Assembly: GCA_036417435.1 (NCBI GenBank)
Contig: JAZAQT010000422.1
Location: forward strand, 62,001 to 126,000
Direction of reading: 5' to 3'
Origin: Inia geoffrensis
Taxonomy: Eukaryota; Chordata; Mammalia; Artiodactyla; Iniidae
Length of the DNA stretch: 64,000 nt
Shown: positions 1-13,041 of the stretch, piece after piece
Position numbering within the stretch: the first letter of the stretch is position 1
Layout of the letters: each line of letters begins with the position of its first letter
The notes under the pieces: generated by a model
Told to the model about the DNA's origin: nothing
What the model saw: the letters and a program-made list of their open reading frames with translations, nothing else
Databases searched by the model: none
Program-made: the position numbers and the translations under genes

Positions 1-10
1 CTAATCAATC
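1..10 (+). repeat. Partial M8 at left edge
   Basis: The first ten bases, CTAATCAATC, match the invariant end of M8, so the array continues to the left of the window. Confidence 0.85.
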
Positions 11-2026
11 CCCATTCCCTAACCCTAACCCTAACCCTATCCCTTAACGTGACCCTCTTCCGAGGCCTTACCCTCACCCGTGCCCTAATCGTAAGCAGTA
101 CACTAACACTAACTAGTGACCTCACACGTACGCTAAACCTTAAGCGTTGTGGTGCCCTAAACTGTGCCCTAATATCTCCCCATTCCCTAACCCTAACCCT
201 AACCCGAATTCTATCCCTGACCCTCACCCGAAACCTTACCCTCACCCGTGCATTAATCTTAACTAGGACACCAACACTAACTCGTGCCCTCACACGTACG
301 CTAACCCTTTATCGTTGTCGTACCCTAAACTGTACCCTAATCCCTCCCCATTCCCTAACCCTAACCCTAACCCGAATCCTAACCCTGACCCTCACCTGAA
401 GCCTTACCCTCACCAGTGCCCTAATCTTAACCAGGACACTAACACTAACCCTTGCCCTCACACGAACGCTAACCCTTAAGCACTGTCGTACCCTAAGCTG
501 TACCCTAATCCCTCTGCATTCCTTAACCCTAACCCTAACCCGAATCCTAACCCTGACCCTCACCCGAAGCCTTACCCTCACCCGTGCCCTAATCTTAACC
601 AGGACACCAACACTAACTCGTGCCCTCACACGTACGCTAAACCTTAAGCATTGTCGTACCCTAAATTGTAGCCTAATCCCTCCGCATTCCTTAACCCTAA
701 CCCTAACCCCATCCCTAAACCTGACCCACTTCCGATGCCCTACCCTAACCAATGCCCTAATCTTAACCAGGACACAAACACTAACTCATGCCCTCAAACG
801 TACGCTAACCCTTAAGCATTGTCCTACCCTATCCTGTACCCTAATCCCTCCCCATTCCCTAACCCTAACCCTAAGCGAAACCCTGAACGTGACCCTTTTC
901 CGAGGCCTTACCCTCATCGGTGCCGTTGTCTTAACCAGTACACCAACACTAACTCGTGCCCTCACACGTACGCTAACCCTTAATCGTTGTCGTACCCTAA
1001 ACTGTACCCTAATCCCTCCCCATTCCCTAACCCTAACCCTAACCCGAATCCTAACCCTGACCCTCACCTGAAGCCTTACCCTCACCCGTGCCCTAATCTT
1101 AACCAGGACACTAACACTAACCCTTGCCCTCACACGAACGCTAACCCTTAAGCACTGTCGTACCCTAAGCTGTACCCTAATGCCTCTGCATTCCTTAACC
1201 CTAACCCTAACCCGAATCCTAACCCTGACCCGCACCCGAAGCCTTACCCTCACCCGTGCCCTAATCTTAACCAGGACACCAACACTAACTCGTGCCCTCA
1301 CACGTACGCTAAACCTTAAGCGTTGTCGTACCCTACATTGTACCCTAAGCCCTCACCATTCCTTAACCCTAACCCTAACCCCATCCCTAAACCTGACCCA
1401 CTTCCGATGCCCTACCCTAACCAATGCCCTAATCTTAACCAGGACACAAACACTAACTCATTCCCTCAAACGTACGCTAACCCTTAAGCATTGTCGTACC
1501 CTATCCTGTACCCTAATCCCTCCCCATTCCCTAACCCTAACCCTAAGCGAATCCCTGAACGTGACCCTTTTCCGAGGCCTTACCCTCATCGGTGCCGTTG
1601 TCTTAACCAGTACACCAACACTAACTCGTGCCCTCAAACTTACGCTAACCCTTAAGCATTGTCGTACCCTAACCTGTACCCTAATCCCTCTCCATTCCCT
1701 AACCCTAACCCTAACCCGAATCCTAACCCTGACCCTCACCCGAAGCCTTACCCTCACCCGTGCCCTAATCTTAACCAGGACACCAAGACTAACTCGTGCC
1801 CTCAAACGTACGCTAACACTAAACCGCAGCGGTACCCTAAGCTGTACCCTAATCCCTCTCCATTCCCTAACCCTAACCCTAACCTGAAACCTAACCATGA
1901 AACTCACCCGAAACTTTACCTTCACCCGTGTCCTAATTTTAACCAGTACATCAACACTAACCCATGCCCTCTAACGTACGTCAACCCTAAGCCATTGCTG
2001 TACCCTAACCTGTACCCTAATCAATC
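11..2026 (+). repeat. HOR unit 1: 12-mer, 2016 bp
   Basis: Order is M1-M2-M3-M4-M5-M6/2-M3-M4-M5-M6-M7-M8. The sixth monomer (851-1018) is an M6-to-M2 hybrid, after which the series restarts at M3, adding four monomers. M1 has one lead hexamer changed to CCCTAT and belongs to the GTGGTGCCC lineage. M3 near 411 reads CACCAGTGCC. Confidence 0.9.
851..1018 (+). repeat. Hybrid monomer M6/M2
   Basis: It starts with M6 markers (CCCTAAGCGAAACCC, ATCGGTGCCGTTGTC, AGTACACC) and then turns into M2 (CTCACACGTACG, TTAATCGTTGTCG, CCCTAAACTGTACCC). Length stays 168 bp, so the exchange was in register. The same junction recurs near 2855-3022, 6695-6862, 8698-8865 and in both copies of the 3357-bp duplication. 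Confidence 0.88.
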
Positions 2027-4030
2027 CCCATTCCCTAACCCTAACCCTTAACGTGACCCTCTTCCGAGGCCTTACCCTCACCCGTGCCCTAATCGTAAGC
2101 ACTACACTAACACTAACTAGTGACCTCACACGTACGCTAAACCTTAAGCGTTGTGGTGCCCTAAACTGTGCCCTAATATCTCCCCATTCCCTAACCCTAA
2201 CCCTAACCCGAATTCTATCCCTGACCCTCACCCGAAACCTTACCCTCACCCGTGCATTAATCTTAACTAGGACACCAACACTAACTCGTGCCCTCACACG
2301 TACGCTAACCCTTTATCGTTGTCGTACCCTAAACTGTACCCTAATCCCTCCCCATGCCCTAACCCTAACCCTAACCCGAATCCTAACCCTGACCCTCACC
2401 TGAAGCCTTACCCTCACCAGTGCCCTAATCTTAACCAGGACACTAACACTAACCCTTGCCCTCACACGAACGCTAACCCTTAAGCACTGTCGTACCCTAA
2501 GCTGTACCCTAATCCCTCTGCATTCCTTAACCCTAACCCTAACCCGAATCCTAACCCTGACCCTCACCCGAAGCCTTACCCTCACCCGTGCCCTAATCTT
2601 AACCAGGACACCAACACTAACTCGTGCCCTCACACGTACGCTAAACCTTAAGCATTGTCGTACCCTAAATTGTACCCTAATCCCTCCGCATTCCTTAACC
2701 CTAACCCTAACCCCATCCCTAAACCTGACCCACTTCCGATGCCCTACCCTAACCAATGCCCTAATCTTAACCAGGACACAAACACTAACTCATGCCCTCA
2801 AACGTACGCTAACCCTTAAGCATTGTCCTACCCTATCCTGTACCCTAATCCCTCCCCATTCCCTAACCCTAACCCTAAGCGAAACCCTGAACGTGACCCT
2901 TTTCCGAGGCCTTACCCTCATCGGTGCCGTTGTCTTAACCAGTACACCAACACTAACTCGTGCCCTCACACGTACGCTAACCCTTAATCGTTGTCGTACC
3001 CTAAACTGTACCCTAATCCCTCCCCATTCCCTAACCCTAACCCTAACCCGAATCCTAACCCTGACCCTCACCTGAAGCCTTACCCTCACCCGTGCCCTAA
3101 TCTTAACCAGGACACTAACACTAACCCTTGCCCTCACACGAACGCTAACCCTTAAGCACTGTCGTACCCTAAGCTGTACCCTAATGCCTCTGCATTCCTT
3201 AACCCTAACCCTAACCCGAATCCTAACCCTGACCCGCACCCGAAGCCTTACCCTCACCCGTGCCCTAATCTTAACCAGGACACCAACACTAACTCGTGCC
3301 CTCACACGTACGCTAAACCTTAAGCGTTGTCGTACCCTACATTGTACCCTAAGCCCTCCCCATTCCTTAACCCTAACCCTAACCCCATCCCTATACCTGA
3401 CCCACTTCCGATGCCCTACCCTAACCAATGCCCTAATCTTAACCAGGACACAAACACTAACTCATTCCCTCAAACGTACGCTAACCCTTAAGCATTGTCG
3501 TACCCTATCCTGTACCCTAATCCCTCCCCATTCCCTAACCCTAACCCTAAGCGAATCCCTGAACGTGACCCTTTTCCGAGGCCTTACCCTCATCGGTGCC
3601 GTTGTCTTAACCAGTACACCAACACTAACTCGTGCCCTCACACTTACGCTAACCCTTAAGCATTGTCGTACCCTAACCTGTACCCTAATCCCTCTCCATT
3701 CCCTAACCCTAACCCTAACCCGAATCCTAACCCTGACCCTCACCCGAAGCCTTACCCTCACCCGTGCCCTAATCTTAACCAGGACACCAAGACTAACTCG
3801 TGCCCTCAAACGTACGCTAACACTAAACCGCAGCGGTACCCTAACCTGTACCCTAATCCCTCTCCATTCCCTAACCCTAACCCTAACCTGAAACCTAACC
3901 ATGAAACTCACCCGAAACTTTACCTTCACCCGTGTCCTAATTTTAACCAGTACATCAACACTAACCCATGCCCTCTAACGTACGTCAACCCTAAGCCATT
4001 GCTGTACCCTAACCTGTACCCTAATCAATC
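2027..4030 (+). repeat. HOR unit 2: 12-mer, 2004 bp
   Basis: It has the same order and hybrid as the preceding unit, but M1 has only two lead CCCTAA copies, which accounts for the 12-bp shortfall. Differences from unit 1 are single bases, for example AAGCACTAC at 2098, CCATGCCC near 2353 and CCTATACC near 3391. Confidence 0.9.
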
Positions 4031-5362
4031 CCCATTCCCTAACCCTAACCCTTAACGTGACCCTCTTCCGAGGCCTTACCCTCACCCGTGCCCTAATCGT
4101 AAGCAGTACACTAACACTAACTAGTGACCTCACACGTACGATAAACCTTAAGCGTTGTGGTACCCTAAACTGTGCCCTAATATCTCCCCATTCCCTAACC
4201 CTAACCCTAACACGAATTCTATCAATGACCCTCACCCGAAACCTTACCCTCACCCGTGCCCTAATCTTAACCAGGACACCAACACTAACTTGTGCCCTCA
4301 CACGTACGCTAACCCTTAATCGTTGTCGTACCCTAAACTGTACCCTAATCCCTCCCCATTCCCTAACCCTAACCCTAACCCGAATCCTAACCCTGACCCT
4401 CACCTGAAGCCTTGCCCTCACCCGTGCCCCAATCTTAACCAGGACACTAACACTAACCCTTGCCCTCACACGAACGCTAACCCTTAAGCACTGTCGTAAC
4501 CTAAGCTGTACCCTAATCCCTCTGCATTCCTTAACCCTAACCCTAACCCGAATCCTAACCCTGACCCTCACCCGAAGCCTTACCCTCACCCGTGCCCTAA
4601 TCTTAACCAGGACACCAACACTAACTCGTGCCCTCACACGTACGCTAAACCTTAAGCGTTGTCATACCCTAAATTGTACCCTAATCCCTCCCCATTCCTT
4701 AACCCTAACCCTAACCCCATCCGTAAACCTGACCCACTTCCGATGCCCTACCCTAACCAATGCCCTAATCTTGACCAGGACACAAACACTAACTCATGCC
4801 CTCAAACGTACGCTAACCCTTAAGCATTGTCGTACCCTATCCTGTACCCTAATCCCTCCCCATTCCCTAACCCTAACCCTAAGCGAAACCCTGAACGTGA
4901 GCCTTTTCCGAGGCCTTACCCTCATCGGTGCCGTTGTCTTAACCAGTACACCAACACTAACTCGTGCCCTCACACTTACGCTAACCCTTAAGCATTGTCG
5001 TACCCTAACCTGTACCCTAATCCCTCTCCATTCCCTAACCCTAACCCTAACCCGAATCCTAACCCTGACCCTCACCCGAAGCCTTACTCTCACCCGTGCC
5101 CTAATATTAACCAGGACACCAAGACTAACTCGTGCCCTCAAATGTACGCTAACACTAAACCGCAGCGGTACCCTAACCTGTACCCTAATCCCTCTCCATT
5201 CCCTAACCCTAACCCTAACCTGAAACCTAACCATGACACTCACCCGAAACTTTACCCTCACCCGTGTCCTAATTTTAACCAGTACATCAACACTAACCCA
5301 TGCCCTCTAACGTACGCCAACCCTAAGCCATTGCCGTACCCTAACCTGTACCCTAATCAATC
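4031..5362 (+). repeat. HOR unit 3: 8-mer, 1332 bp
   Basis: M1 to M8 in order, with a short M1 (two lead CCCTAA). M1 carries ACGATAAACC instead of ACGCTAAACC, M2 carries CTATCAATGACC, and M7 carries CTCAAATGTACG. Confidence 0.9.
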
Positions 5363-6034
5363 CCCATTCCCTAACCCTAACCCTAACCCTAACCCTTAAC
5401 GTGACCCTCTTCCGAGGCCTTACCCTCACCCGTGCCCTAATCGTAAGCAGTACACTAACACTAACTAGTGACCTCACACGTACGCTAAACCTTAAGCGTT
5501 GTGGTGCCCTAAACTGTGCCCTAATATCTCCCCATTCCCTAACCCTAACCCTAACCCGAATCCTATCCCTGACCCTCACCCGTAACCTTACCCTCACCCG
5601 TGACTTAATCTTAACTAGGACACCAACACTAACTCGTGCCCTCACACGTACGCTAACCCTTTATCGTTGTCGTACCCTAAACTGTACCCTAATCCCTCCC
5701 CATTCCCTAACCCTAACCCTAACCCGAATCCTAACCCTGACCCTCACCTGAAGCTTTACCCTCACCCGTGCCCTAATCTTAACCAGGACACTAACACTAA
5801 CCCTTGCCCTCACACGAACGCTAACCCTTAAGCACTGTCGTACCCTATCCTGTACCCTAATCCCTCTCCATTCCCTAACCCTAACCCTAACCTGAAACCT
5901 AACCATGACACTCCCCCGAAACTTTACCCTCAGCCGTGTCCTAATTTTAACCAGTACATCAACACTAACCCATGCCCTCTAACGTACGCCAACCCTAAGC
6001 CCTTGCCGTGCCCTAACCTGTACCCTAATCAATC
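5363..6034 (+). repeat. HOR unit 4: 4-mer, 672 bp
   Basis: Order is M1-M2-M3-M8. M3 ends with CCCTATCCTGTACCC, a reading normal for M5, then goes straight to M8 at 5867, so M4-M7 are missing. M2 has lost its EcoRI site (CGAATCCTATCC). M8 carries ACACTCCCCCG. Confidence 0.88.
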
Positions 6035-7869
6035 CCCATTCCCTAACGCTAACCCTTAACGTGACCCTCTTCCGAGGCCTTACCCTCACCCGTGCCCTAA
6101 TCGTAAGCAGTACACTAACACTAACTAGTGACCTCACACGTACACTAAACCTTAAGCGTTGTGGTACCCTAAACTGTGCCCTAATATCTCCCCATTCCCT
6201 AACCCTAACCCTAAACCGAATTCTATCCCTGACCCTCACCCGAAACCTTACCCTCACCCGTGCCCTAATCTTAACCAGGACACCAACACTAACCCTTGCC
6301 CTCACACGAACGCTAACCCTTAAGCACTGTCGTACCCTAAGCTGTACCCTAATCCCTCTGCATTCCTTAACCCTAACCCTAACCCGAATCCTAACCCTGA
6401 CCCTCACCCGAAGCCTTACCCTCACCCGTGCCCTAATCTTAACCAGGACACCAACACTAACTCGTGCCCTCACACGTACGCTAAACCTTAAGCATTGTCG
6501 TACCCTAAATTGTACCCTAATCCCTCCGCATTCCTTAACCCTAACCCTAACCCCATCCCTAAACCTGACCCACTTCCGATGCCCTACCCTAACCAATGCC
6601 CTAATCTTAACCAGGACACAAACACTAACTCATGCCCTCAAACGTACGCTAACCCTTAAGCATTGTCCTACCCTATCCTGTACCCTAATCCCTCCCCATT
6701 CCCTAACCCTAACCCTAAGCGAAACCCTGAACGTGACCCTTTTCCGAGGCCTTACCCTCATCGGTGCCGTTGTCTTAACCAGTACACCAACACTAACTCG
6801 TGCCCTCACACGTACGCTAACCCTTAATCGTTGTCGTACCCTAAACTGTACCCTAATCCCTCCCCATTCCCTAACCCTAACCCTAACCCGAATCCTAACC
6901 CTGACCCTCACCTGAAGCCTTACCCTCACCCGTGCCCTAATCTTAACCAGGACACTAACACTAACCCTTGCCCTCACACGAACGCTAACCCTTAAGCACT
7001 GTCGTACCCTAAGCTGTACCCTAATGCCTCTGCATTCCTTAACCCTAACCCTAACCCGAATCCTAACCCTGACCCGCACCCGAAGCCTTACCCTCACCCG
7101 TGCCCTAATCTTAACCAGGACACCAACACTAACTCGTGCCCTCACACGTACGCTAAACCTTAAGCGTTGTCGTACCCTACATTGTACCCTAAGCCCTCCC
7201 CATTCCTTAACCCTAACCCTAACCCCATCCCTAAACCTGACCCACTCCGATGCCCTACCCTAACCAATGCCCTAATCTTAACCAGGACACAAACACTAAC
7301 TCATTCCCTCAAACGTACGCTAACCCTTAAGCATTGTCGTACCCTATCCTGTACCCTAATCCCTCCCCATTCCCTAACCCTAACCCTAAGCGAATCCCTG
7401 AACGTGACCCTTTTCCGAGGCCTTACCCTCATCGGTGCCGTTGTCTTAACCAGTACACCAACACTAACTCGTGCCCTCAAACTTACGCTAACCCTTAAGC
7501 ATTGTCGTACCCTAACCTGTACCCTAATCCCTCTCCATTCCCTAACCCTAACCCTAACCCGAATCCTAACCCTGACCCTCACCCGAAGCCTTACCCTCAC
7601 CCGTGCCCTAATCTTAACCAGGACACCAAGACTAACTCGTGCCCTCAAACGTACGCTAACACTAAACCGCAGCGGTACCCTAACCTGTACCCTAATCCCT
7701 CTCCATTCCCTAACCCTAACCCTAACCTGAAACCTAACCATGAAACTCACCCGAAACTTTACCTTCACCCGTGTCCTAATTTTAACCAGTACATCAACAC
7801 TAACCCATGCCCTCTAACGTACGTCAACCCTAAGCCATTGCTGTACCCTAACCTGTACCCTAATCAATC
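6035..7869 (+). repeat. HOR unit 5: 11-mer, 1835 bp
   Basis: Order is M1-M2/3-M4-M5-M6/2-M3-M4-M5-M6-M7-M8. M1 is the 156-bp form. The M2/M3 hybrid lies at 6191-6358. One base is missing in the M5 starting at 7199 (CCCACTCCGATG near 7246). The left junction of the 5.84-kb duplication falls in this unit. Confidence 0.88.
6191..6358 (+). repeat. Hybrid monomer M2/M3 at duplication junction
   Basis: It starts as M2 (CGAATTCTATCC, GGACACCAACAC) and ends as M3 (ACCCTTGCCC, CACACGAACGC, CTCTGCATT). The switch falls between about 6283 and 6291, which is also where the second copy of the 5.84-kb duplication begins. Confidence 0.85.
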
Positions 7870-9873
7870 CCCATTCCCTAACCCTAACCCTTAACGTGAC
7901 CCTCTTCCGAGGCCTTACCCTCACCCGTGCCCTAATCGTAAGCAGTACACTAACACTAACTAGTGACCTCACACGTACGCTAAACCTTAAGCGTTGTGGT
8001 GCCCTAAACTGTGCCCTAATATCTCCCCATTCCCTAACCCTAACCCTAACCCGAATTCTATCCCTGACCCTCACCCGAAACCTTACCCTCACCCGTGCAT
8101 TAATCTTAACTAGGACACCAACACTAACTCGTGCCCTCACACGTACGCTAACCCTTTATCGTTGTCGTACCCTAAACTGTACCCTAATCCCTCCCCATGC
8201 CCTAACCCTAACCCTAACCCGAATCCTAACCCTGACCCTCACCTGAAGCCTTACCCTCACCAGTGCCCTAATCTTAACCAGGACACTAACACTAACCCTT
8301 GCCCTCACACGAACGCTAACCCTTAAGCACTGTCGTACCCTAAGCTGTACCCTAATCCCTCTGCATTCCTTAACCCTAACCCTAACCCGAATCCTAACCC
8401 TGACCCTCACCCGAAGCCTTACCCTCACCCGTGCCCTAATCTTAACCAGGACACCAACACTAACTCGTGCCCTCACACGTACGCTAAACCTTAAGCATTG
8501 TCGTACCCTAAATTGTACCCTAATCCCTCCGCATTCCTTAACCCTAACCCTAACCCCATCCCTAAACCTGACCCACTTCCGATGCCCTACCCTAACCAAT
8601 GCCCTAATCTTAACCAGGACACAAACACTAACTCATGCCCTCAAACGTACGCTAACCCTTAAGCATTGTCCTACCCTATCCTGTACCCTAATCCCTCCCC
8701 ATTCCCTAACCCTAACCCTAAGCGAAACCCTGAACGTGACCCTTTTCCGAGGCCTTACCCTCATCGGTGCCGTTGTCTTAACCAGTACACCAACACTAAC
8801 TCGTGCCCTCACACGTACGCTAACCCTTAATCGTTGTCGTACCCTAAACTGTACCCTAATCCCTCCCCATTCCCTAACCCTAACCCTAACCCGAATCCTA
8901 ACCCTGACCCTCACCTGAAGCCTTACCCTCACCCGTGCCCTAATCTTAACCAGGACACTAACACTAACCCTTGCCCTCACACGAACGCTAACCCTTAAGC
9001 ACTGTCGTACCCTAAGCTGTACCCTAATGCCTCTGCATTCCTTAACCCTAACCCTAACCCGAATCCTAACCCTGACCCGCACCCGAAGCCTTACCCTCAC
9101 CCGTGCCCTAATCTTAACCAGGACACCAACACTAACTCGTGCCCTCACACGTACGCTAAACCTTAAGCGTTGTCGTACCCTACATTGTACCCTAAGCCCT
9201 CCCCATTCCTTAACCCTAACCCTAACCCCATCCCTATACCTGACCCACTTCCGATGCCCTACCCTAACCAATGCCCTAATCTTAACCAGGACACAAACAC
9301 TAACTCATTCCCTCAAACGTACGCTAACCCTTAAGCATTGTCGTACCCTATCCTGTACCCTAATCCCTCCCCATTCCCTAACCCTAACCCTAAGCGAATC
9401 CCTGAACGTGACCCTTTTCCGAGGCCTTACCCTCATCGGTGCCGTTGTCTTAACCAGTACACCAACACTAACTCGTGCCCTCACACTTACGCTAACCCTT
9501 AAGCATTGTCGTACCCTAACCTGTACCCTAATCCCTCTCCATTCCCTAACCCTAACCCTAACCCGAATCCTAACCCTGACCCTCACCCGAAGCCTTACCC
9601 TCACCCGTGCCCTAATCTTAACCAGGACACCAAGACTAACTCGTGCCCTCAAACGTACGCTAACACTAAACCGCAGCGGTACCCTAACCTGTACCCTAAT
9701 CCCTCTCCATTCCCTAACCCTAACCCTAACCTGAAACCTAACCATGAAACTCACCCGAAACTTTACCTTCACCCGTGTCCTAATTTTAACCAGTACATCA
9801 ACACTAACCCATGCCCTCTAACGTACGTCAACCCTAAGCCATTGCTGTACCCTAACCTGTACCCTAATCAATC
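7870..9873 (+). repeat. HOR unit 6: 12-mer, 2004 bp
   Basis: It corresponds base for base to unit 2 at an offset of 5843, including the CCATGCCC variant in M2/M3 and the M6/M2 hybrid. Confidence 0.9.
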
Positions 9874-11205
9874 CCCATTCCCTAACCCTAACCCTTAACG
9901 TGACCCTCTTCCGAGGCCTTACCCTCACCCGTGCCCTAATCGTAAGCAGTACACTAACACTAACTAGTGACCTCACACGTACGATAAACCTTAAGCGTTG
10001 TGGTACCCTAAACTGTGCCCTAATATCTCCCCATTCCCTAACCCTAACCCTAACACGAATTCTATCAATGACCCTCACCCGAAACCTTACCCTCACCCGT
10101 GCCCTAATCTTAACCAGGACACCAACACTAACTTGTGCCCTCACACGTACGCTAACCCTTAATCGTTGTCGTACCCTAAACTGTACCCTAATCCCTCCCC
10201 ATTCCCTAACCCTAACCCTAACCCGAATCCTAACCCTGACCCTCACCTGAAGCCTTGCCCTCACCCGTGCCCCAATCTTAACCAGGACACTAACACTAAC
10301 CCTTGCCCTCACACGAACGCTAACCCTTAAGCACTGTCGTAACCTAAGCTGTACCCTAATCCCTCTGCATTCCTTAACCCTAACCCTAACCCGAATCCTA
10401 ACCCTGACCCTCACCCGAAGCCTTACCCTCACCCGTGCCCTAATCTTAACCAGGACACCAACACTAACTCGTGCCCTCACACGTACGCTAAACCTTAAGC
10501 GTTGTCATACCCTAAATTGTACCCTAATCCCTCCCCATTCCTTAACCCTAACCCTAACCCCATCCGTAAACCTGACCCACTTCCGATGCCCTACCCTAAC
10601 CAATGCCCTAATCTTGACCAGGACACAAACACTAACTCATGCCCTCAAACGTACGCTAACCCTTAAGCATTGTCGTACCCTATCCTGTACCCTAATCCCT
10701 CCCCATTCCCTAACCCTAACCCTAAGCGAAACCCTGAACGTGAGCCTTTTCCGAGGCCTTACCCTCATCGGTGCCGTTGTCTTAACCAGTACACCAACAC
10801 TAACTCGTGCCCTCACACTTACGCTAACCCTTAAGCATTGTCGTACCCTAACCTGTACCCTAATCCCTCTCCATTCCCTAACCCTAACCCTAACCCGAAT
10901 CCTAACCCTGACCCTCACCCGACGCCTTACTCTCACCCGTGCCCTAATATTAACCAGGACACCAAGACTAACTCGTGCCCTCAAATGTACGCTAACACTA
11001 AACCGCAGCGGTACCCTAACCTGTACCCTAATCCCTCTCCATTCCCTAACCCTAACCCTAACCTGAAACCTAACCATGACACTCACCCGAAACTTTACCC
11101 TCACCCGTGTCCTAATTTTAACCAGTACATCAACACTAACCCATGCCCTCTAACGTACGCCAACCCTAAGCCATTGCCGTACCCTAACCTGTACCCTAAT
11201 CAATC
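9874..11205 (+). repeat. HOR unit 7: 8-mer, 1332 bp
   Basis: It is the duplicate of unit 3 (offset 5843), with the same ACGATAAACC, CTATCAATGACC and CTCAAATGTACG markers. A private change gives CGACGCCTTAC near 10920. Confidence 0.9.
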
Positions 11206-11877
11206 CCCATTCCCTAACCCTAACCCTAACCCTAACCCTTAACGTGACCCTCTTCCGAGGCCTTACCCTCACCCGTGCCCTAATCGTAAGCAGTACACTA
11301 ACACTAACTAGTGACCTCACACGTACGCTAAACCTTAAGCGTTGTGGTGCCCTAAACTGTGCCCTAATATCTCCCCATTCCCTAACCCTAACCCTAACCC
11401 GAATCCTATCCCTGACCCTCACCCGTAACCTTACCCTCACCCGTGACTTAATCTTAACTAGGACACCAACACTAACTCGTGCCCTCACACGTACGCTAAC
11501 CCTTTATCGTTGTCGTACCCTAAACTGTACCCTAATCCCTCCCCATTCCCTAACCCTAACCCTAACCCGAATCCTAACCCTGACCCTCACCTGAAGCTTT
11601 ACCCTCACCCGTGCCCTAATCTTAACCAGGACACTAACACTAACCCTTGCCCTCACACGAACGCTAACCCTTAAGCACTGTCGTACCCTATCCTGTACCC
11701 TAATCCCTCTCCATTCCCTAACCCTAACCCTAACCTGAAACCTAACCATGACACTCCCCCGAAACTTTACCCTCAGCCGTGTCCTAATTTTAACCAGTAC
11801 GTCAACACTAACCCATGCCCTCTAACGTACGCCAACCCTAAGCCCTTGCCGTGCCCTAACCTGTACCCTAATCAATC
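11206..11877 (+). repeat. HOR unit 8: 4-mer, 672 bp
   Basis: It is the duplicate of unit 4, M1-M2-M3-M8, with the same unusual M3 end. M8 has AGTACGTCAAC near 11800, a private base change. Confidence 0.88.
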
Positions 11878-13041
11878 CCCATTCCCTAACGCTAACCCTT
11901 AACGTGACCCTCTTCCGAGGCCTTACCCTCACCCGTGCCCTAATCGTAAGCAGTACACTAACACTAACTAGTGACCTCACACGTACACTAAACCTTAAGC
12001 GTTGTGGTACCCTAAACTGTGCCCTAATATCTCCCCATTCCCTAACCCTAACCCTAAACCGAATTCTATCCCTGACCCTCACCCGAAACCTTACCCTCAC
12101 CCGTGCCCTAATCTTAACCAGGACACCAACACTAACTTGTGCCCTCACACGTACGCTAACCCTTAATCGTTGTCGTACCCTAAACTGTAACCTAATCCCT
12201 CCCCATTCCCTAACCCTAACCCTAACCCGAATTCTAACCCTGACCCTCACCTGAAGCCTTACCCTCACCCGTGCCCTAATCTTAACCAGGACACTAACAC
12301 TAACCCTTGCCCTCACACGAACGCTAACCCTTAAGCACTGTCGTACCTTAAGCTGTACCCTAATCGCTCTGCATTCCTTAACCCTAACCCTAACCCGAAT
12401 CCTAACCCTGACCCTCACCCGAAGCCTTACCCGCACCCGTGCCCTAATCTTAACCAGGACACCAACACTAACACGTGCCCTCACACGTACGCTAAACCTT
12501 AAGCGTTGTCGTACCCTAAATTGTACCCTAATCCCTCCCCATTCCTTAACCCTAACCCTAACCCCATCCCTAAACCTGACCCACTTCTGATGCCCTACCC
12601 TAACCAATGCCCTAATCTTAACCAGGACACAAACACTAACTCATGCCCTCAAACGTACGCTAACCCTTAAGCATTGACGTACCCTATCCTGTACCCTTAT
12701 CCCTCCCCATTCCCTAACCCTAACCCTAAGCGAAACCCTGAACGTGACCCTTTTCCGAGGCCTTACCCTCATCGGTGCCTTTGTCTTAACCAGTACACCA
12801 ACACTAACTCGTGCCCTCACACTTACGCTAACCCTTAAGCATTGTCGTACCCTAACGTTTACCCTAATCCCTCTCCATTCCCTAACCCTAACCCTAACCT
12901 GAAACCTAACCATGAGACTCACCCGAAACTTTACCCTCACCCGTGTCCTAATTTTAACCAGTACATCAACACTAACCCATGCCCTCTAACGTACGCCAAC
13001 CCTAAGTCATTGCCGTACCCTAACCTGTACCCTAATCAATC
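11878..13041 (+). repeat. HOR unit 9: 7-mer, 1164 bp
   Basis: Order is M1-M6 then M8; M7 is missing. M1 is the 156-bp form. M6 reads GTGCCTTTGTC and ends CCCTAACGTTTACCC, marking the join to M8. M5 has a private CACTTCTGATG near 12585. Confidence 0.88.

Larger units (their letters stand above)
11..4030 (+). repeat. Tandem duplication of a 12-mer, period 2004 bp
   Basis: Units 1 and 2 are near-identical 12-mers 2004 bp apart measured at their internal markers. Differences are single bases. Both are largely contained in the 5.84-kb duplication and reappear at 6.3-9.9 kb with the same differences, so the 2004-bp event is the older one. Confidence 0.82.
439..12134 (+). repeat. Tandem duplication, period 5843-5844 bp
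   Basis: About 439-6283 matches about 6283-12127 with an offset of 5844 up to the single-base loss near 7246 and 5843 after it. Shared markers include the M6/M2 hybrids, both 4-mer parts, CCATGCCC, CTAACGCTAACCC and CGTACACTAAACC. Junctions lie in the shared AACACTAAC tract at about 439-447, 6283-6291 and 12126-12134. Few private base changes were seen (for example near 10921 and 11800), so it is recent. Confidence 0.85.

Noticed and set aside
49..399. Recurrent 116-codon Thr-Leu open frame starting with GTG in M1 as a gene family
   Set aside because: It is the M1-M2-M3 stretch read in one frame up to the TGA of CCTGAAGCC. It repeats at HOR spacing only because the DNA does.
7199..7365. Single-base losses as gene-breaking frameshifts
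   Set aside because: They sit in non-coding satellite DNA. They are useful as ancestry marks only, and some may be sequencing errors unless shared by two copies.
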